A stretch of DNA of 64,000 nt from an uncultured Macellibacteroides sp. (GTDB lineage Bacteria > Bacteroidota > Bacteroidia > Bacteroidales > Tannerellaceae): NCBI RefSeq assembly GCF_963667135.1, contig NZ_OY762974.1, forward strand, positions 124,001 through 188,000, in the 5' to 3' direction. The notes beneath the pieces are model-generated. The model was not told the DNA's origin, did not search any database, and saw nothing but the letters and a program-made list of their open reading frames with translations. Both the position numbers and the translations under genes were made by a program. Positions 1 to 8,965 of the stretch are shown here, in pieces; position 1 is the first letter of the stretch, and each line of letters opens with the position of its first letter.

Positions 1-1205
1 AACGCTGCCAGAAAATCGTTGGTATGGTTCCCGTATTTCTGATTGAGTAACTCCAGAGCCTTTTCTTTTGTGATGGTTCTATACGCTGGGACATAGGTGC
101 TCATGGTGAATTCGTGCAAAGTGGTTCCTATCATAACAGGTATATCCTTACTCTGCATCGGAGCCTGAGGGTCGAAAGGCTGTGCGGGTAATACATCGCC
201 ATCCACAGTTGGCGCCCAACCGAAAATAAAAGAGGAAATACCCTCTTTCTCTGCTTCGGACTTTACTTTCTTTATGGCTGTTTCGCCGGCGGCCAAAAGC
301 TTTTCATAGGGTAATTTTTGTAACTCGTCGAGCTGAGAGGGTTTCAGCCCCAATTCCTCAACAACGGCCATACCAATGCGTCGGGAATACTTTGATTCCA
401 TCGTTCGAAGCATTGAACCGCTCTGGATAATGGCTTTGTGAAACAACCCCTTTGCCGATGGCGTGGCAAGCAGTGTGGAGACTTTGCCTCCTCCGCCCGA
501 CTGACCGAATATAGTTACATTCTGTGCATCGCCTCCAAATGAAGTAATATTCTTGTTTACCCATTGAAGTGCAGCAACTATGTCAAGCAGCCCCACATTT
601 CCTGATTTGGCATATTTGTCGCCATAGGCTGAGAGGTCCAGAAAACCCAGTGCGTTAAGTCGGTGGTTTAGGGTTACAACAACTACATCTCCATTCCTTG
701 CCAGATTGCTGCCATCGTACGAAGGTAATTCCTGTCCGCTGCCAGCAGCATAGCCTCCTCCGTGAAGCCATACCATGACGGGACGTTTTTTACCGTCCTT
801 TAATCCGGGTGTCCAGATGTTTACTCGTAGGCAATCTTCGTCGGAGAACCCATCGTTCCAGTTGAAGGCAAAAGCCGATTCATCGTTATACCAACCTGTA
901 CGTTTGCCCTGTGGGCAGGTCGGACCGTAGGCCCTGCTACTGCGTATTCCTTCCCATTTTGCCACAGGAGCGGGAGGCATGAAGCGTTCGGCTTTGGCAT
1001 AAGGAATCCCTTTGTATATATACACCCTGTTTTCTTGATATCCGGCCACAGTCCCATATTCTGTTTCCGCAATTGCATACGTGTCGGATGCATGGATTTC
1101 GCCATCGGCTTGTACTTTTTGTTTATTCCATTTTACCATTCCTCCGCAAGATGATAAGAGGAGGGTTGATGTAAATAAGAACAATGTGAATGATAGTTTT
1201 TTCAT
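1..1205 (-). CDS. Carboxylesterase type B lipoprotein (3' end beyond window)
   Basis: Serine ester hydrolase of the alpha/beta-hydrolase, carboxylesterase type B family, probably lipid-anchored in the periplasm or at the cell surface. The frame starts at an ATG at 1203-1205 and stays open to the window edge, so the C-terminus with the catalytic His is missing. The N-terminus is a lipoprotein signal (MKKLSFTLFLF...LLLSSCGG). The family motif EDCLRVNIWTP is present, followed by the oxyanion-hole segment WLHGGGYAAGS and the nucleophile elbow FGQSGGGG with Ser near residue 236. It diverges from a hybrid two-component regulator and may be its target or belong to a glycan-degradation locus lying to the left. 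The substrate cannot be told; deacetylation of a polysaccharide is one possibility. Confidence 0.9.
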   Translation of the reverse strand, partial: MKKLSFTLFLFTSTLLLSSCGGMVKWNKQKVQADGEIHASDTYAIAETEYGTVAGYQENRVYIYKGIPYAKAERFMPPAPVAKWEGIRSSRAYGPTCPQGKRTGWYNDESAFAFNWNDGFSDEDCLRVNIWTPGLKDGKKRPVMVWLHGGGYAAGSGQELPSYDGSNLARNGDVVVVTLNHRLNALGFLDLSAYGDKYAKSGNVGLLDIVAALQWVNKNITSFGGDAQNVTIFGQSGGGGKVSTLLATPSAKGLFHKAIIQSGSMLRTMESKYSRRIGMAVVEELGLKPSQLDELQKLPYEKLLAAGETAIKKVKSEAEKEGISSFIFGWAPTVDGDVLPAQPFDPQAPMQSKDIPVMIGTTLHEFTMSTYVPAYRTITKEKALELLNQKYGNHTNDFLAA

Positions 1206-1276
1206 GGTAGCTTAATTTTCTTATTTTTTACATTGGCAATATTACTCCCTTTCCGCCGGAAGGATTGTCTCCTGCA

Positions 1277-1345
1277 TTCAAACGGTTTTCATTTACGTTC
1301 AAAATCATTGTTCTCTATGTTCAAATGTTTGTCCTTTTGTTCAAA
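1277..1345. repeat. Four TTCAAA direct repeats phased by ~21 bp (putative operator)
   Basis: TTCAAA occurs at 1277, 1298, 1320 and 1340, three copies as GTTCAAA, giving spacings of 21, 22 and 20 bp, or two helical turns. They lie between the esterase and the regulator gene. A -7-like box for the esterase (TAATATTG on the minus strand, 1237-1244, one mismatch to TAnnTTTG) lies about 32 bp from the first repeat, which puts that repeat near -50. This fits tandem binding by an AraC-type regulator, for which the neighbouring hybrid regulator is the obvious candidate. Confidence 0.55.
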
Positions 1346-1414
1346 TGGCATCATGCTAGAAGCTATAGTCCGATTTTTATGTTTATTTTCGCATCGCAAC
1401 TAACAAATCGGACT

Positions 1415-4400
1415 ATGTTAATGGTAGATCATTCGTTTAGAAAAAACATCCTCTTTGTGCACGTATGGCTGTTACTTTTCATCGGCGTGTTCTCCTCCTG
1501 TCGTCCTTCGGAACCGGAGACGGGACAAGGATATAGTGCCGGAACCGAGAGCCCCGCCATCACCAACGATATCTCCAACCAACAGATAAAGGCTTTTGCA
1601 GAAGATGCACAAGGTTATATATGGCTGGGTACCTTCCGCGGTCTGAACAAATACAACGTGCACGAATACCATCAATACTTCTGCACCGATGACTCGCTGG
1701 GATTGCCGGACAATCAAATCACAGACATTCTACTCGACTCCAAGGGAAGGATGTGGGTGGCAACTGTAAACGGAGTCTGCATCTACACTGACAAAGATAA
1801 TTTCCAGCGCATTCCATTCGAGCACGAAAACAAAAATGTGCATCAGCTGATGGAGAACCGGGAGGGTCATATTCTGATGGCTACCGAACAACAACTCTTT
1901 GCTTACAATCCCGACCGTAACCGTCTGGATTGTGTTTTGAACGATCTTGACCCGCAGCATACGTTCAACACGAAATGTCATATAGACAATGAAAACATTC
2001 TGTGGGTTGTAAATTACCATTCTCTGCGTTGTTACAACGCATCAACGATGCAACTTCTGGATTCTGTTGCCACAAGGAATTACCCTTATCACTCTTTTCT
2101 TCATGGCGACGAACTTTGGCTTACGGGCAACCAGGCTCTTTCCATCTTTGATACACGTACCCGCCAATACCGTCCCGTTCCGGATGCAATTGCCAAACAT
2201 CCCCTGCTTGCCTCGGCCGATATTGACTATATACACCCTTACGGTTCTGCTTCATTGCTACTGAACACCACCAAATACGGTATGTTCTGCTATAATTACA
2301 AGGAGGGCACCGTTACTCATCAGAATGAAGATGGTTTCCCTTTTGAGGTGCCTCGTTTTAAGATTAACCAAATGTTTACAGATTCGCAGCAGAATTTATG
2401 GATAGGTTCCGTTGATCAGGGCTACACGGTGTGCTACAACTATAAGGAACGTTTCAATAATAATAATTATCTGCGCTCGCGATTGGAAAACAAATCTGTG
2501 GTGTCTATTGCCGTTAGCAAGGAGCAAAATCTTTGGATTTCAACCCTGATGGACGGACTGTTCGTTTACAATATGCGAAACCAGAAGATGGAGTCGATAA
2601 ATGTGGATCGTCTCTTACCACAGGCCAGAAAGAAAGCCGTTTATGTAAATCAGTTATTAGTGGACCATAACGATGCGATTTGGATGAGTATCACAGATAA
2701 CGAGGTCCTGAAGTGCCGCTATATAAACGGACGGTTGGATGTGGAGAGCAGGTTTCAAGTATTTTTACCCATGTCCATAACCGAAGACGATGATAAAACT
2801 ATCTGGATCGGTACGGCCTCCTCTTATTTATATGCTCTACGGCAAGGAGAAAATCAGTTTCGCGCTATACAGGCATTTGATAGCCGGTTTACCTTTATAC
2901 CCGGCCTATTACCTTTACACAACGGAAATTTACTTGTGGCTGCTTTTTATCAACCGATGAAGTTAATTAATCGTGAAAATAATGAGATTAGCCGCTTTGA
3001 GGTTACAGAGGAGGATATGAAAAGCAGCATCCAACGTTCTGTTTTTATTCCAACAGCTTTGCATGAAGATAGCAAAGGAGACATCTGGATAGGTACGGTG
3101 AGCAACGGACTGCTTTGCTACACGCCTTCGACGGGAAAAATAAGACCGGTACCCGGAAGTCCCTGTCTGGATATTTCAAGCATTGAAGAAGATGCACAGG
3201 GACATCTTTGGGTTAGTACGCTTTACGGTCTGGGTAAGTATGACCGTACCATTGGAACTTTCACCAACTATTACGCAGCCGATGGAATAGGCGGAAACCA
3301 ATTTTACGACCGGGCATCTTGCCGTCTGCCGGACGGAACGATGATTTTCGGTGGTACACACGGACTAACGTTCTTTAATCCCCTGGACGTTCTCACTAAA
3401 CGACACGTACCGTTGTTGTTCGAGGATTTGAAAGTTCACAACAGGCGGATACATCCAAACGAGGCGGATTGCATTGACAAGCATCTGTCTTACCGGCCGG
3501 ATATACGGCTGAGTCACGAGCAGAACGGTTTCAGCATCTCTTTTGCTGCCCTGGATTACTGCGAATTCGAGCGGGTACACTATCACTATATGTTGGAAGG
3601 ATTCGACAATTATTGGGTAGATGCCCACAACAACCGCGAAGCTTATTACGCTAACCTGCCTGCAGGAACCTATACTTTTAGGGTGAAGATAACAAATAAT
3701 GACAAAAGTATTGTAGATACCGAAAGCTCTATTCGCGTTATTGTGGAACCCGCACCATGGAATACATGGTGGGCCTATCTGATTTACTTTATCTGTGCGG
3801 CGGCTGTCATTCTTCTTTTCCTGCGTGCCATGCTGCGTATCAAAGCAGAGAAGGAAGCAGCTCATCTGGCTAAATTGGAAAAAGAGCAGGAACAACGTGT
3901 CAACCAGATGAATATGAGCTTTTTTGCCAACGTTTCCCACGAGTTTCGTACCCCGCTTACCATGATCTCCGCACCTATCATGCAGCTGTGTAACGCTCCG
4001 GATATTACCGGAGAGAACAAGAATCTGCTCAATATTGTACAACGTAGTGTGACCCGCATGCTACGCCTTGTGAATCAACTAATGGACTTCAACAAGCTGG
4101 AGAACGATAGCCTGAAGCTGAAGGTAGAACGGATGGATATCATCGCTACCTTACAACGGCAGGTAGATATCTTTTGCATGAGTGCCCGCGACAAGGGTAT
4201 CAGCCTGAACACATACGGACTGGAAGACACGTTCCTGATGTGGTTGGATGAAGACAATGTAGACAAGATTTTTGCAAACCTGATGTCTAACGCTCTTAAG
4301 TTCACTCCTGAGGGGGGAAGTATCAGTGTGACTTTCGATTTAATTAATCAGGAAGAAGCAGCGCATCTTTTTTCTTTTACAGAGGCGGAGAAAGATATGC

Positions 4401-5512
4401 AATATGTAAAGGTTTGTGTAACCAATACCGGACCAAGTATTCCAGAAGATCAGTTGGAAAAGATATTTGAACGTTATTATCAATTAGCGAATCAAACGGA
4501 AGGTCGCTACAACTGGGGAACGGGAATTGGTCTCTACTATGCTCGCTGCCTCGTAAAATTACATCACGGACGCATCAAGGCATCAACACCGGATGAAGGA
4601 AGTGGTGCTGTTTTCACCTTTATTCTGCCCGTCAACGATAGCTCATATACTGAAGAAGAGCGGGTATCGAAACAGACTAGGCAGTCGGAAATCTTTCCGC
4701 TTGAAGAGGAACATGATGTAGATTACACCGAAAATCAGAAGCCAAAAGGTGTAGAAGAGAGGAAGAGCATACTGGTGGTGGACGACGATACCGAAGTGGT
4801 ACACTATCTGAAGACTCTTTTATCACCCCGCTATCAGATCATCTGTCGCTTCAACGTTGACAGTGCTCTGAAAACAATGCAGGAGGAGGCTCCCGATTTG
4901 ATACTGAGCGACGTCGTTATGCCCGATAAAGATGGCTACAATCTTTGCCGGGAAGTTAAAGATAACTTGCAGCTATGCCATATCCCCGTCATATTGGTAA
5001 CAGCCAAAGCTACATTGGCAAATCAAGTGGAGGGACTCAATATCGGAGCCGATGCGTATGTGACTAAGCCCTTCGACCCAGGCTACCTGTTGGCTCTTAT
5101 CAACTCTCAACTGAAAAACCGCGATAAAGTACGCAACCTCCTTAGTCAGTCCACTCAAACGGATAAAATTGAAGAGAACATCCTCTCTCCACAAGACAAT
5201 GCCTTCATGACCGATCTCTATCACCTGATGGAGAACGAACTTTCCAACCCAGAGCTGGACGTGGTTCGCATGACGGAGTTGTTGCACATCTCCCGTACAA
5301 AGTTTTACTACAAGGTGAAAGGATTGACGGGCGTAAACCCAAGCGTATTTTTCAAGACTTACAAGCTGAATCGTGCGGCAGAACTTATAAACGAAGGGAA
5401 ATATACGGTATCTGAAATTGCCGATATGACTGGCTTTAGCACCTTGTCTCATTTCTCTGCCAGCTTCAAGAAACACTTCGGTACGAGTCCGAGTGAATAT
5501 CATAAACCTTAG
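1415..5512 (+). CDS. Hybrid two-component system sensor/regulator (HTCS, one-protein)
   Basis: SusR/HTCS-like protein carrying sensor, kinase, receiver and DNA-binding parts in one chain of 1365 aa; such proteins sense periplasmic oligosaccharides and activate glycan-use genes. I start at ATG 1415, because the longer frame from 1265 would run through the TTCAAA repeats and spoil the lipoprotein-like leader. Order: N-terminal leader (LLLFIGVFSSC), about fourteen ligand_beta/Reg_prop propeller repeats (motifs such as DAQGYIWLGT, DSKGRMWVAT), a Y_Y_Y domain near residues 730-780, a TM helix near 785-810, HisKA with phospho-acceptor His about 842 (ANVSHEFRTPL), HATPase (NLMSNALKF, GTGIGL), a receiver with Asp about 1166 (LILSDVVMPDKDG), and a C-terminal AraC HTH. 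All catalytic motifs look intact. Confidence 0.95.
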   Translation: MLMVDHSFRKNILFVHVWLLLFIGVFSSCRPSEPETGQGYSAGTESPAITNDISNQQIKAFAEDAQGYIWLGTFRGLNKYNVHEYHQYFCTDDSLGLPDNQITDILLDSKGRMWVATVNGVCIYTDKDNFQRIPFEHENKNVHQLMENREGHILMATEQQLFAYNPDRNRLDCVLNDLDPQHTFNTKCHIDNENILWVVNYHSLRCYNASTMQLLDSVATRNYPYHSFLHGDELWLTGNQALSIFDTRTRQYRPVPDAIAKHPLLASADIDYIHPYGSASLLLNTTKYGMFCYNYKEGTVTHQNEDGFPFEVPRFKINQMFTDSQQNLWIGSVDQGYTVCYNYKERFNNNNYLRSRLENKSVVSIAVSKEQNLWISTLMDGLFVYNMRNQKMESINVDRLLPQARKKAVYVNQLLVDHNDAIWMSITDNEVLKCRYINGRLDVESRFQVFLPMSITEDDDKTIWIGTASSYLYALRQGENQFRAIQAFDSRFTFIPGLLPLHNGNLLVAAFYQPMKLINRENNEISRFEVTEEDMKSSIQRSVFIPTALHEDSKGDIWIGTVSNGLLCYTPSTGKIRPVPGSPCLDISSIEEDAQGHLWVSTLYGLGKYDRTIGTFTNYYAADGIGGNQFYDRASCRLPDGTMIFGGTHGLTFFNPLDVLTKRHVPLLFEDLKVHNRRIHPNEADCIDKHLSYRPDIRLSHEQNGFSISFAALDYCEFERVHYHYMLEGFDNYWVDAHNNREAYYANLPAGTYTFRVKITNNDKSIVDTESSIRVIVEPAPWNTWWAYLIYFICAAAVILLFLRAMLRIKAEKEAAHLAKLEKEQEQRVNQMNMSFFANVSHEFRTPLTMISAPIMQLCNAPDITGENKNLLNIVQRSVTRMLRLVNQLMDFNKLENDSLKLKVERMDIIATLQRQVDIFCMSARDKGISLNTYGLEDTFLMWLDEDNVDKIFANLMSNALKFTPEGGSISVTFDLINQEEAAHLFSFTEAEKDMQYVKVCVTNTGPSIPEDQLEKIFERYYQLANQTEGRYNWGTGIGLYYARCLVKLHHGRIKASTPDEGSGAVFTFILPVNDSSYTEEERVSKQTRQSEIFPLEEEHDVDYTENQKPKGVEERKSILVVDDDTEVVHYLKTLLSPRYQIICRFNVDSALKTMQEEAPDLILSDVVMPDKDGYNLCREVKDNLQLCHIPVILVTAKATLANQVEGLNIGADAYVTKPFDPGYLLALINSQLKNRDKVRNLLSQSTQTDKIEENILSPQDNAFMTDLYHLMENELSNPELDVVRMTELLHISRTKFYYKVKGLTGVNPSVFFKTYKLNRAAELINEGKYTVSEIADMTGFSTLSHFSASFKKHFGTSPSEYHKP

Positions 5513-5600
5513 TTCCAGGAGACTTTCAGAATTATTCTAGTTACAGGTCAAAAGTCTGCCAAGCAAAGAAATAAAGTGTAAAGATTTGCTGTATGATGTA

Positions 5601-5645
5601 AAAAAAGAAGAGGCCTTGACATACGCCAAAGCCTCTTCTTTTTTT
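5601..5645. terminator. Bidirectional intrinsic terminator
   Basis: Perfect stem AAAAAAGAAGAGGC (5601-5614) and GCCTCTTCTTTTTT (from 5631) with a 16-nt loop, A-tract on one side and T-tract on the other. It lies between the convergent HTCS gene and the gene ending at 5655 and can serve both. Confidence 0.9.
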
Positions 5646-5654
5646 ACTATTATC

Positions 5655-6461
5655 TTATTGAATAGAAAAGTCGAAAACCGATTGATTTGTAAATCCCCCC
5701 TGAGGAATTGTTCCTTGATAAAAGAAACAATATTCGCCTGGATAAAGCTGCGCATTAGGCACAACCTTATACGTAAAGTCGTCGATCGCAGTAATTGTAA
5801 AAGGGATGATACTCTTTTCATCAACACCAAGATTAGAACCCGAATAAACATTCACCTTACCAGTAACCATTTCGCGAGAATTCTTTTTAGCCTTTAGCTT
5901 TACCAATACAAATTCGTTTGGCGATGTAGCAGCAGCAAACCACCAGTTAGATGCCCCAATTGCAAAATCATTACTTTTTCTGGCAAAATAGAACATAAAC
6001 TCCGGACTAAAAGAATATATTACATTCGCCGACTGTCCTTTATTAATTACAGACTTAACCTTTGCGCTAGCAATACCATAAGAAAAGTTCGCGCCAAGTG
6101 TATTTGTTTTTGTCCCCGAAAATACTGAAGGCAAAAGCTTTACTGGGTTTTTATCTGCAAGATAAAAGATACCTGTTTTAGAATCGGTAACAGCAATATT
6201 TTTGCTATCTGTCTTGTCTTTGTTATTCATTACAGCCACAAGCACATTGTCCGAAATACCCTTACCTTTAAGCATCTTAATAGCGTCTAAGCTTGTATCA
6301 AAATTCGTATCAGATGTCTTTATCTTTGCAATAATAACATCATCTGAAAAACCAGTCTCGACCATCTCTAGTAAAGTTTTATTTGTTAATGCAGCATCCT
6401 GAGCAGATACATTAAAGCAAACAAATGCAAGCAAACATAGGTAAAATAGTTTTTTTCTCAT
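5655..6461 (-). CDS. Secreted protein of unknown function
   Basis: 268-aa exported protein that I do not recognise as a named family. The start at 6461 gives a clean Sec signal peptide (MRKKLFYLCLLAFVCFNVSAQ). The longer start at 6491 falls inside a TATCTTTG -7 box on the minus strand (6489-6496) and is rejected. The N-terminal 60 residues (LLEMVETGFSDDVIIAKIK, then LKGKGISDNVLVAVM) form two similar short helical segments about what cannot be stably degraded or moved in these repeats: each is an amphipathic helix followed by a small-residue turn. The rest is beta-rich with no catalytic signature visible. It stands alone between a terminator and its own promoter. Confidence 0.75.
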   Translation of the reverse strand: MRKKLFYLCLLAFVCFNVSAQDAALTNKTLLEMVETGFSDDVIIAKIKTSDTNFDTSLDAIKMLKGKGISDNVLVAVMNNKDKTDSKNIAVTDSKTGIFYLADKNPVKLLPSVFSGTKTNTLGANFSYGIASAKVKSVINKGQSANVIYSFSPEFMFYFARKSNDFAIGASNWWFAAATSPNEFVLVKLKAKKNSREMVTGKVNVYSGSNLGVDEKSIIPFTITAIDDFTYKVVPNAQLYPGEYCFFYQGTIPQGGFTNQSVFDFSIQ

Positions 6462-6677
6462 GATTAAATTATTTTGGATTGAATGGAACAAAGATAATTA
6501 AATTTTCATATTACAAGCTGTAAAATTAATTAAGAATAAATCCTATATAAAAATAATTAGTCTTTCTTTACACCTATACAACCAATAATCTGAAACAAAA
6601 ATAGTTAACCTCAATATAAGGTAATTATAAATTCGTAAATCATTCATTACCTTTGCAAAGGTATAATTCATCTAAAT

Positions 6678-6869
6678 ATGAAAAAACAAAAAATTACTCA
6701 AAACGATTACATTAAAGCCCACCGCAAAGCAAGCCGTGAGGAAGAGATTCAAAATCACATCCACCCGATAAATTATGGACGGGTACAACAGTCGAAAAAA
6801 GTTTACAACCGCAAAAAGGATAAGGCAGGCGATAAAGGTCTGCCTTTATTATTTCCCCAAATAAAGTGA
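6678..6869 (+). CDS. Small basic conserved protein, function unknown
   Basis: 63-aa, strongly basic, no signal peptide. The sequence MKKQKITQNDYIKAHRKASR at the start and SKKVYNRKKDKAG later resembles small proteins I associate with Bacteroidales genomes, but I know no function. A Bacteroidota -7 box TACCTTTG sits at 6648-6655, 22 bp before the ATG, so transcription here is likely. A GC-rich hairpin (AAGGCAG 6822-6828 with CTGCCTT 6840-6846) lies within the last codons. It converges on the methyltransferase gene. Confidence 0.6.
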   Translation: MKKQKITQNDYIKAHRKASREEEIQNHIHPINYGRVQQSKKVYNRKKDKAGDKGLPLLFPQIK

Positions 6870-6933
6870 GTATAATTAACCAATGTCTGGAATTTCTGTT
6901 CGAACAGAATGATAGTCCCAAATCCCCGGGCAA

Positions 6934-7557
6934 TTATAAATTAAAACTAGATTTACGTGCTATCATCCGGATAACGGAGGCCTCACCGGTATGACCAATA
7001 CCTTCCGAGAGGATGGTATTACATTTCTCCAATTTTATAATTTCCAGACCTTCGAATATCATTGATAGCTCTTCTTCCGAAAATAGCATATCAACATCTC
7101 TGGGTCCTCCGGCAGATTCATTTATCTTTTGAAATTTCGTTTGGTCTTTGCTGAAGCCTTCAAATACAACAAAACCTCCCACTTTCAAAAAAGGGAGTAG
7201 CCGACGGTAATAACCCACTTTATGTTCTTTAGACAAATGGGCATATATCAGTCCTATAACGTCAAATTCCGAGGATACATATTCAACCGAATCAAAGCCT
7301 GCAATCCGGTAGTTGATATTTACATTATATTCATTCGCCAGCCTTATCGCTTTGTTTCGTCCGTCATTACTCAAGTCGAATGCTTCGACCAGCCAACCAC
7401 ATTGGGCTGCATACACGGCATTCCGACCTTCACCTTCGGCAGGTAATAAAAGTTTGCCAATGGGGTGTTTCATCACAAACTCTTTAAAGAATAAATTAGG
7501 ATTCGTACCATAGATGTATTTTTCGTCGCTATATCTATCATCCCAGAAGTTTGTCAT
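6934..7557 (-). CDS. Class I SAM-dependent methyltransferase (TehB/thiopurine-like)
   Basis: 207-aa cytoplasmic methyltransferase. The N-terminal FWDDRYSDEKYIYGTNPN segment and the SAM-binding motif I PAEGEGRNAVYAA, followed by the acidic FDLSNDG, are typical of the TehB/thiopurine-type branch. An FDVIGLIYAHL segment matches motif IV. The small-molecule substrate is unknown; tellurite resistance is only the family name. A -7 box TAACTTTG lies on the minus strand at 7585-7592, suggesting its own transcript. Full length for the family. Confidence 0.9.
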   Translation of the reverse strand: MTNFWDDRYSDEKYIYGTNPNLFFKEFVMKHPIGKLLLPAEGEGRNAVYAAQCGWLVEAFDLSNDGRNKAIRLANEYNVNINYRIAGFDSVEYVSSEFDVIGLIYAHLSKEHKVGYYRRLLPFLKVGGFVVFEGFSKDQTKFQKINESAGGPRDVDMLFSEEELSMIFEGLEIIKLEKCNTILSEGIGHTGEASVIRMIARKSSFNL

Positions 7558-7646
7558 ATCAATTTCATTTATGTTGTACTAATCCAAAGTTAAGCATTAA
7601 TTTGATTTTTTGATATCGTAAGCTATTACTTTAAATAAAAACCGTG

Positions 7647-8753
7647 TTATTCTCGCCTTATTTTTCCGTTGTGCCTTTGAAAATATTCCGAAGGGGTCGT
7701 TCCGGTAATTTGACGAAAATTGCGTAAGGCTGTGGCACGGGAACGAAATCCGGCATCAAAAAAAGCCTCCTGAAAGTTGACCGATTGTTTCGATTCAACC
7801 TGATCAAGAAAGTCGCCGATACGTAGGTTGTTGACGTAGGTTGTATAGCTTTCGTATCCATTTTCCTGCATTACCTGAGTCAGGGTAGTGCGGTTAGTAC
7901 ATAGAGCCTGCGCGAGGGTGTTAAGCGATAAGTCGGGATCTCGCCATGCGCATGTTTTTACCATGTAGGCATTCAACTTATCTATTAAAACTGGATTCTT
8001 CGACTTACTTGCAGGCTCATCACAAGGCAAGAGAGGTTCTTCCGCCTTTTGAGTAGTTGTCTCCGCCAATACAGGTTTTCCTATCAGGCGGACGAACAAT
8101 TCCATATAAACGATGAAAAGACTACAACCAACACTCACATAATAATAAAGTGTGTGAACAACCGGTGTATCGAAGGTTAATACCAGAATATAAGCCAAGC
8201 AGTTGATAGAAAGTGTAATCACATACTTTTTTATCCATACATAGTCTGTATTGTTATAACGTCTGGTGTAAGGGATAAAAAATATAAACAAAATGGGCAT
8301 AAAAATAAAAAAAACAAGCAAGAGTCGGAACCAGACATCGAATTGTCCTGTATGGGAAAACATCTCCAGAAGAGAATTGTAAGGAGAATATTCAACCTTA
8401 GCCCAAAGGGAAATCAGATAAATTCCCAGTAAAATAATACAGAGAGAATATAGTTTAATAATCCGTCTGAAATTAAGCCACCCCGGCGATATCACTTCAA
8501 CGGGATACATTATGTATGAGATTACCATAAAAATCGCTAACAACAACATGGGAGCAGATACTATTAATTGGGGTATTTCACCGTTGCTTAAGGTTACGAA
8601 GCGAGTTAAATAATTAAAAACGGAGAATAACACAATGCAGGCAAGGATGGTACGCGAACGTTCTCCGTCTTTACGGCGGAAGAAAAGCAATAAAGAAGTA
8701 AGCAGACAGATTAGTGCGCCGGCAAATATTGTGGCTAAGTATACATTTTGCAT
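7647..8753 (-). CDS. Membrane-anchored AraC-family transcriptional regulator
   Basis: 368-aa regulator with about seven hydrophobic helices in the first 230 residues (for example LATIFAGALICLLTSLLLFF and VFFIFMPILFIFFIP), a linker, and an AraC-type double HTH at the C-terminus (LSLNTLAQALCTNRTTLTQV, then FQEAFFDAGFRSRATALRNF and TPSEYFQRH). This layout is common in Bacteroidales. The inducing signal is unknown. A -7 box TATTTTTG on the minus strand at 8777-8784 gives it a separate promoter. The metallophosphoesterase gene lies upstream on the same strand, separated by a terminator. Confidence 0.9.
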   Translation of the reverse strand: MQNVYLATIFAGALICLLTSLLLFFRRKDGERSRTILACIVLFSVFNYLTRFVTLSNGEIPQLIVSAPMLLLAIFMVISYIMYPVEVISPGWLNFRRIIKLYSLCIILLGIYLISLWAKVEYSPYNSLLEMFSHTGQFDVWFRLLLVFFIFMPILFIFFIPYTRRYNNTDYVWIKKYVITLSINCLAYILVLTFDTPVVHTLYYYVSVGCSLFIVYMELFVRLIGKPVLAETTTQKAEEPLLPCDEPASKSKNPVLIDKLNAYMVKTCAWRDPDLSLNTLAQALCTNRTTLTQVMQENGYESYTTYVNNLRIGDFLDQVESKQSVNFQEAFFDAGFRSRATALRNFRQITGTTPSEYFQRHNGKIRRE

Positions 8754-8842
8754 TATCAGTTGTATGTATTATGCTGCAAAAATACAAAAAACTTTCTTTT
8801 TATTAACTAAAAATTAAGATTGGGCTGTGGGTTATATCATAA

Positions 8843-8876
8843 AAAGAGGGTGGTCAATTTATGACACACCCTCTTT
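8843..8876 (-). terminator. Intrinsic terminator after metallophosphoesterase gene
   Basis: AAAGAGGGTG (8843-8852) pairs with CACCCTCTTT (8867-8876), loop 14 nt; on the minus strand the stem is followed by a short T-tract. Confidence 0.8.
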
Positions 8877-8965
8877 AGTTACTAAACAGGTTCACTTATT
8901 TTGTCCTAGATACCTTGGGTTATTTACGGTTTAGAATATGTATAAGATATCCGGACAGAGAAAAT

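Noticed and set aside
3365-4042. 225-codon antisense frame within the HTCS gene
   Set aside because: The plus-strand frame has clear domains across the whole stretch; the antisense frame has no recognisable motif.
4973-5503. 176-codon antisense frame over the receiver/AraC part of the HTCS gene
   Set aside because: Shadow of a strongly constrained coding sequence.
5537-5897. Short frames on both strands around the terminator at 5601-5645
   Set aside because: They read through the hairpin and the 3' end of the secreted-protein gene; no independent support.
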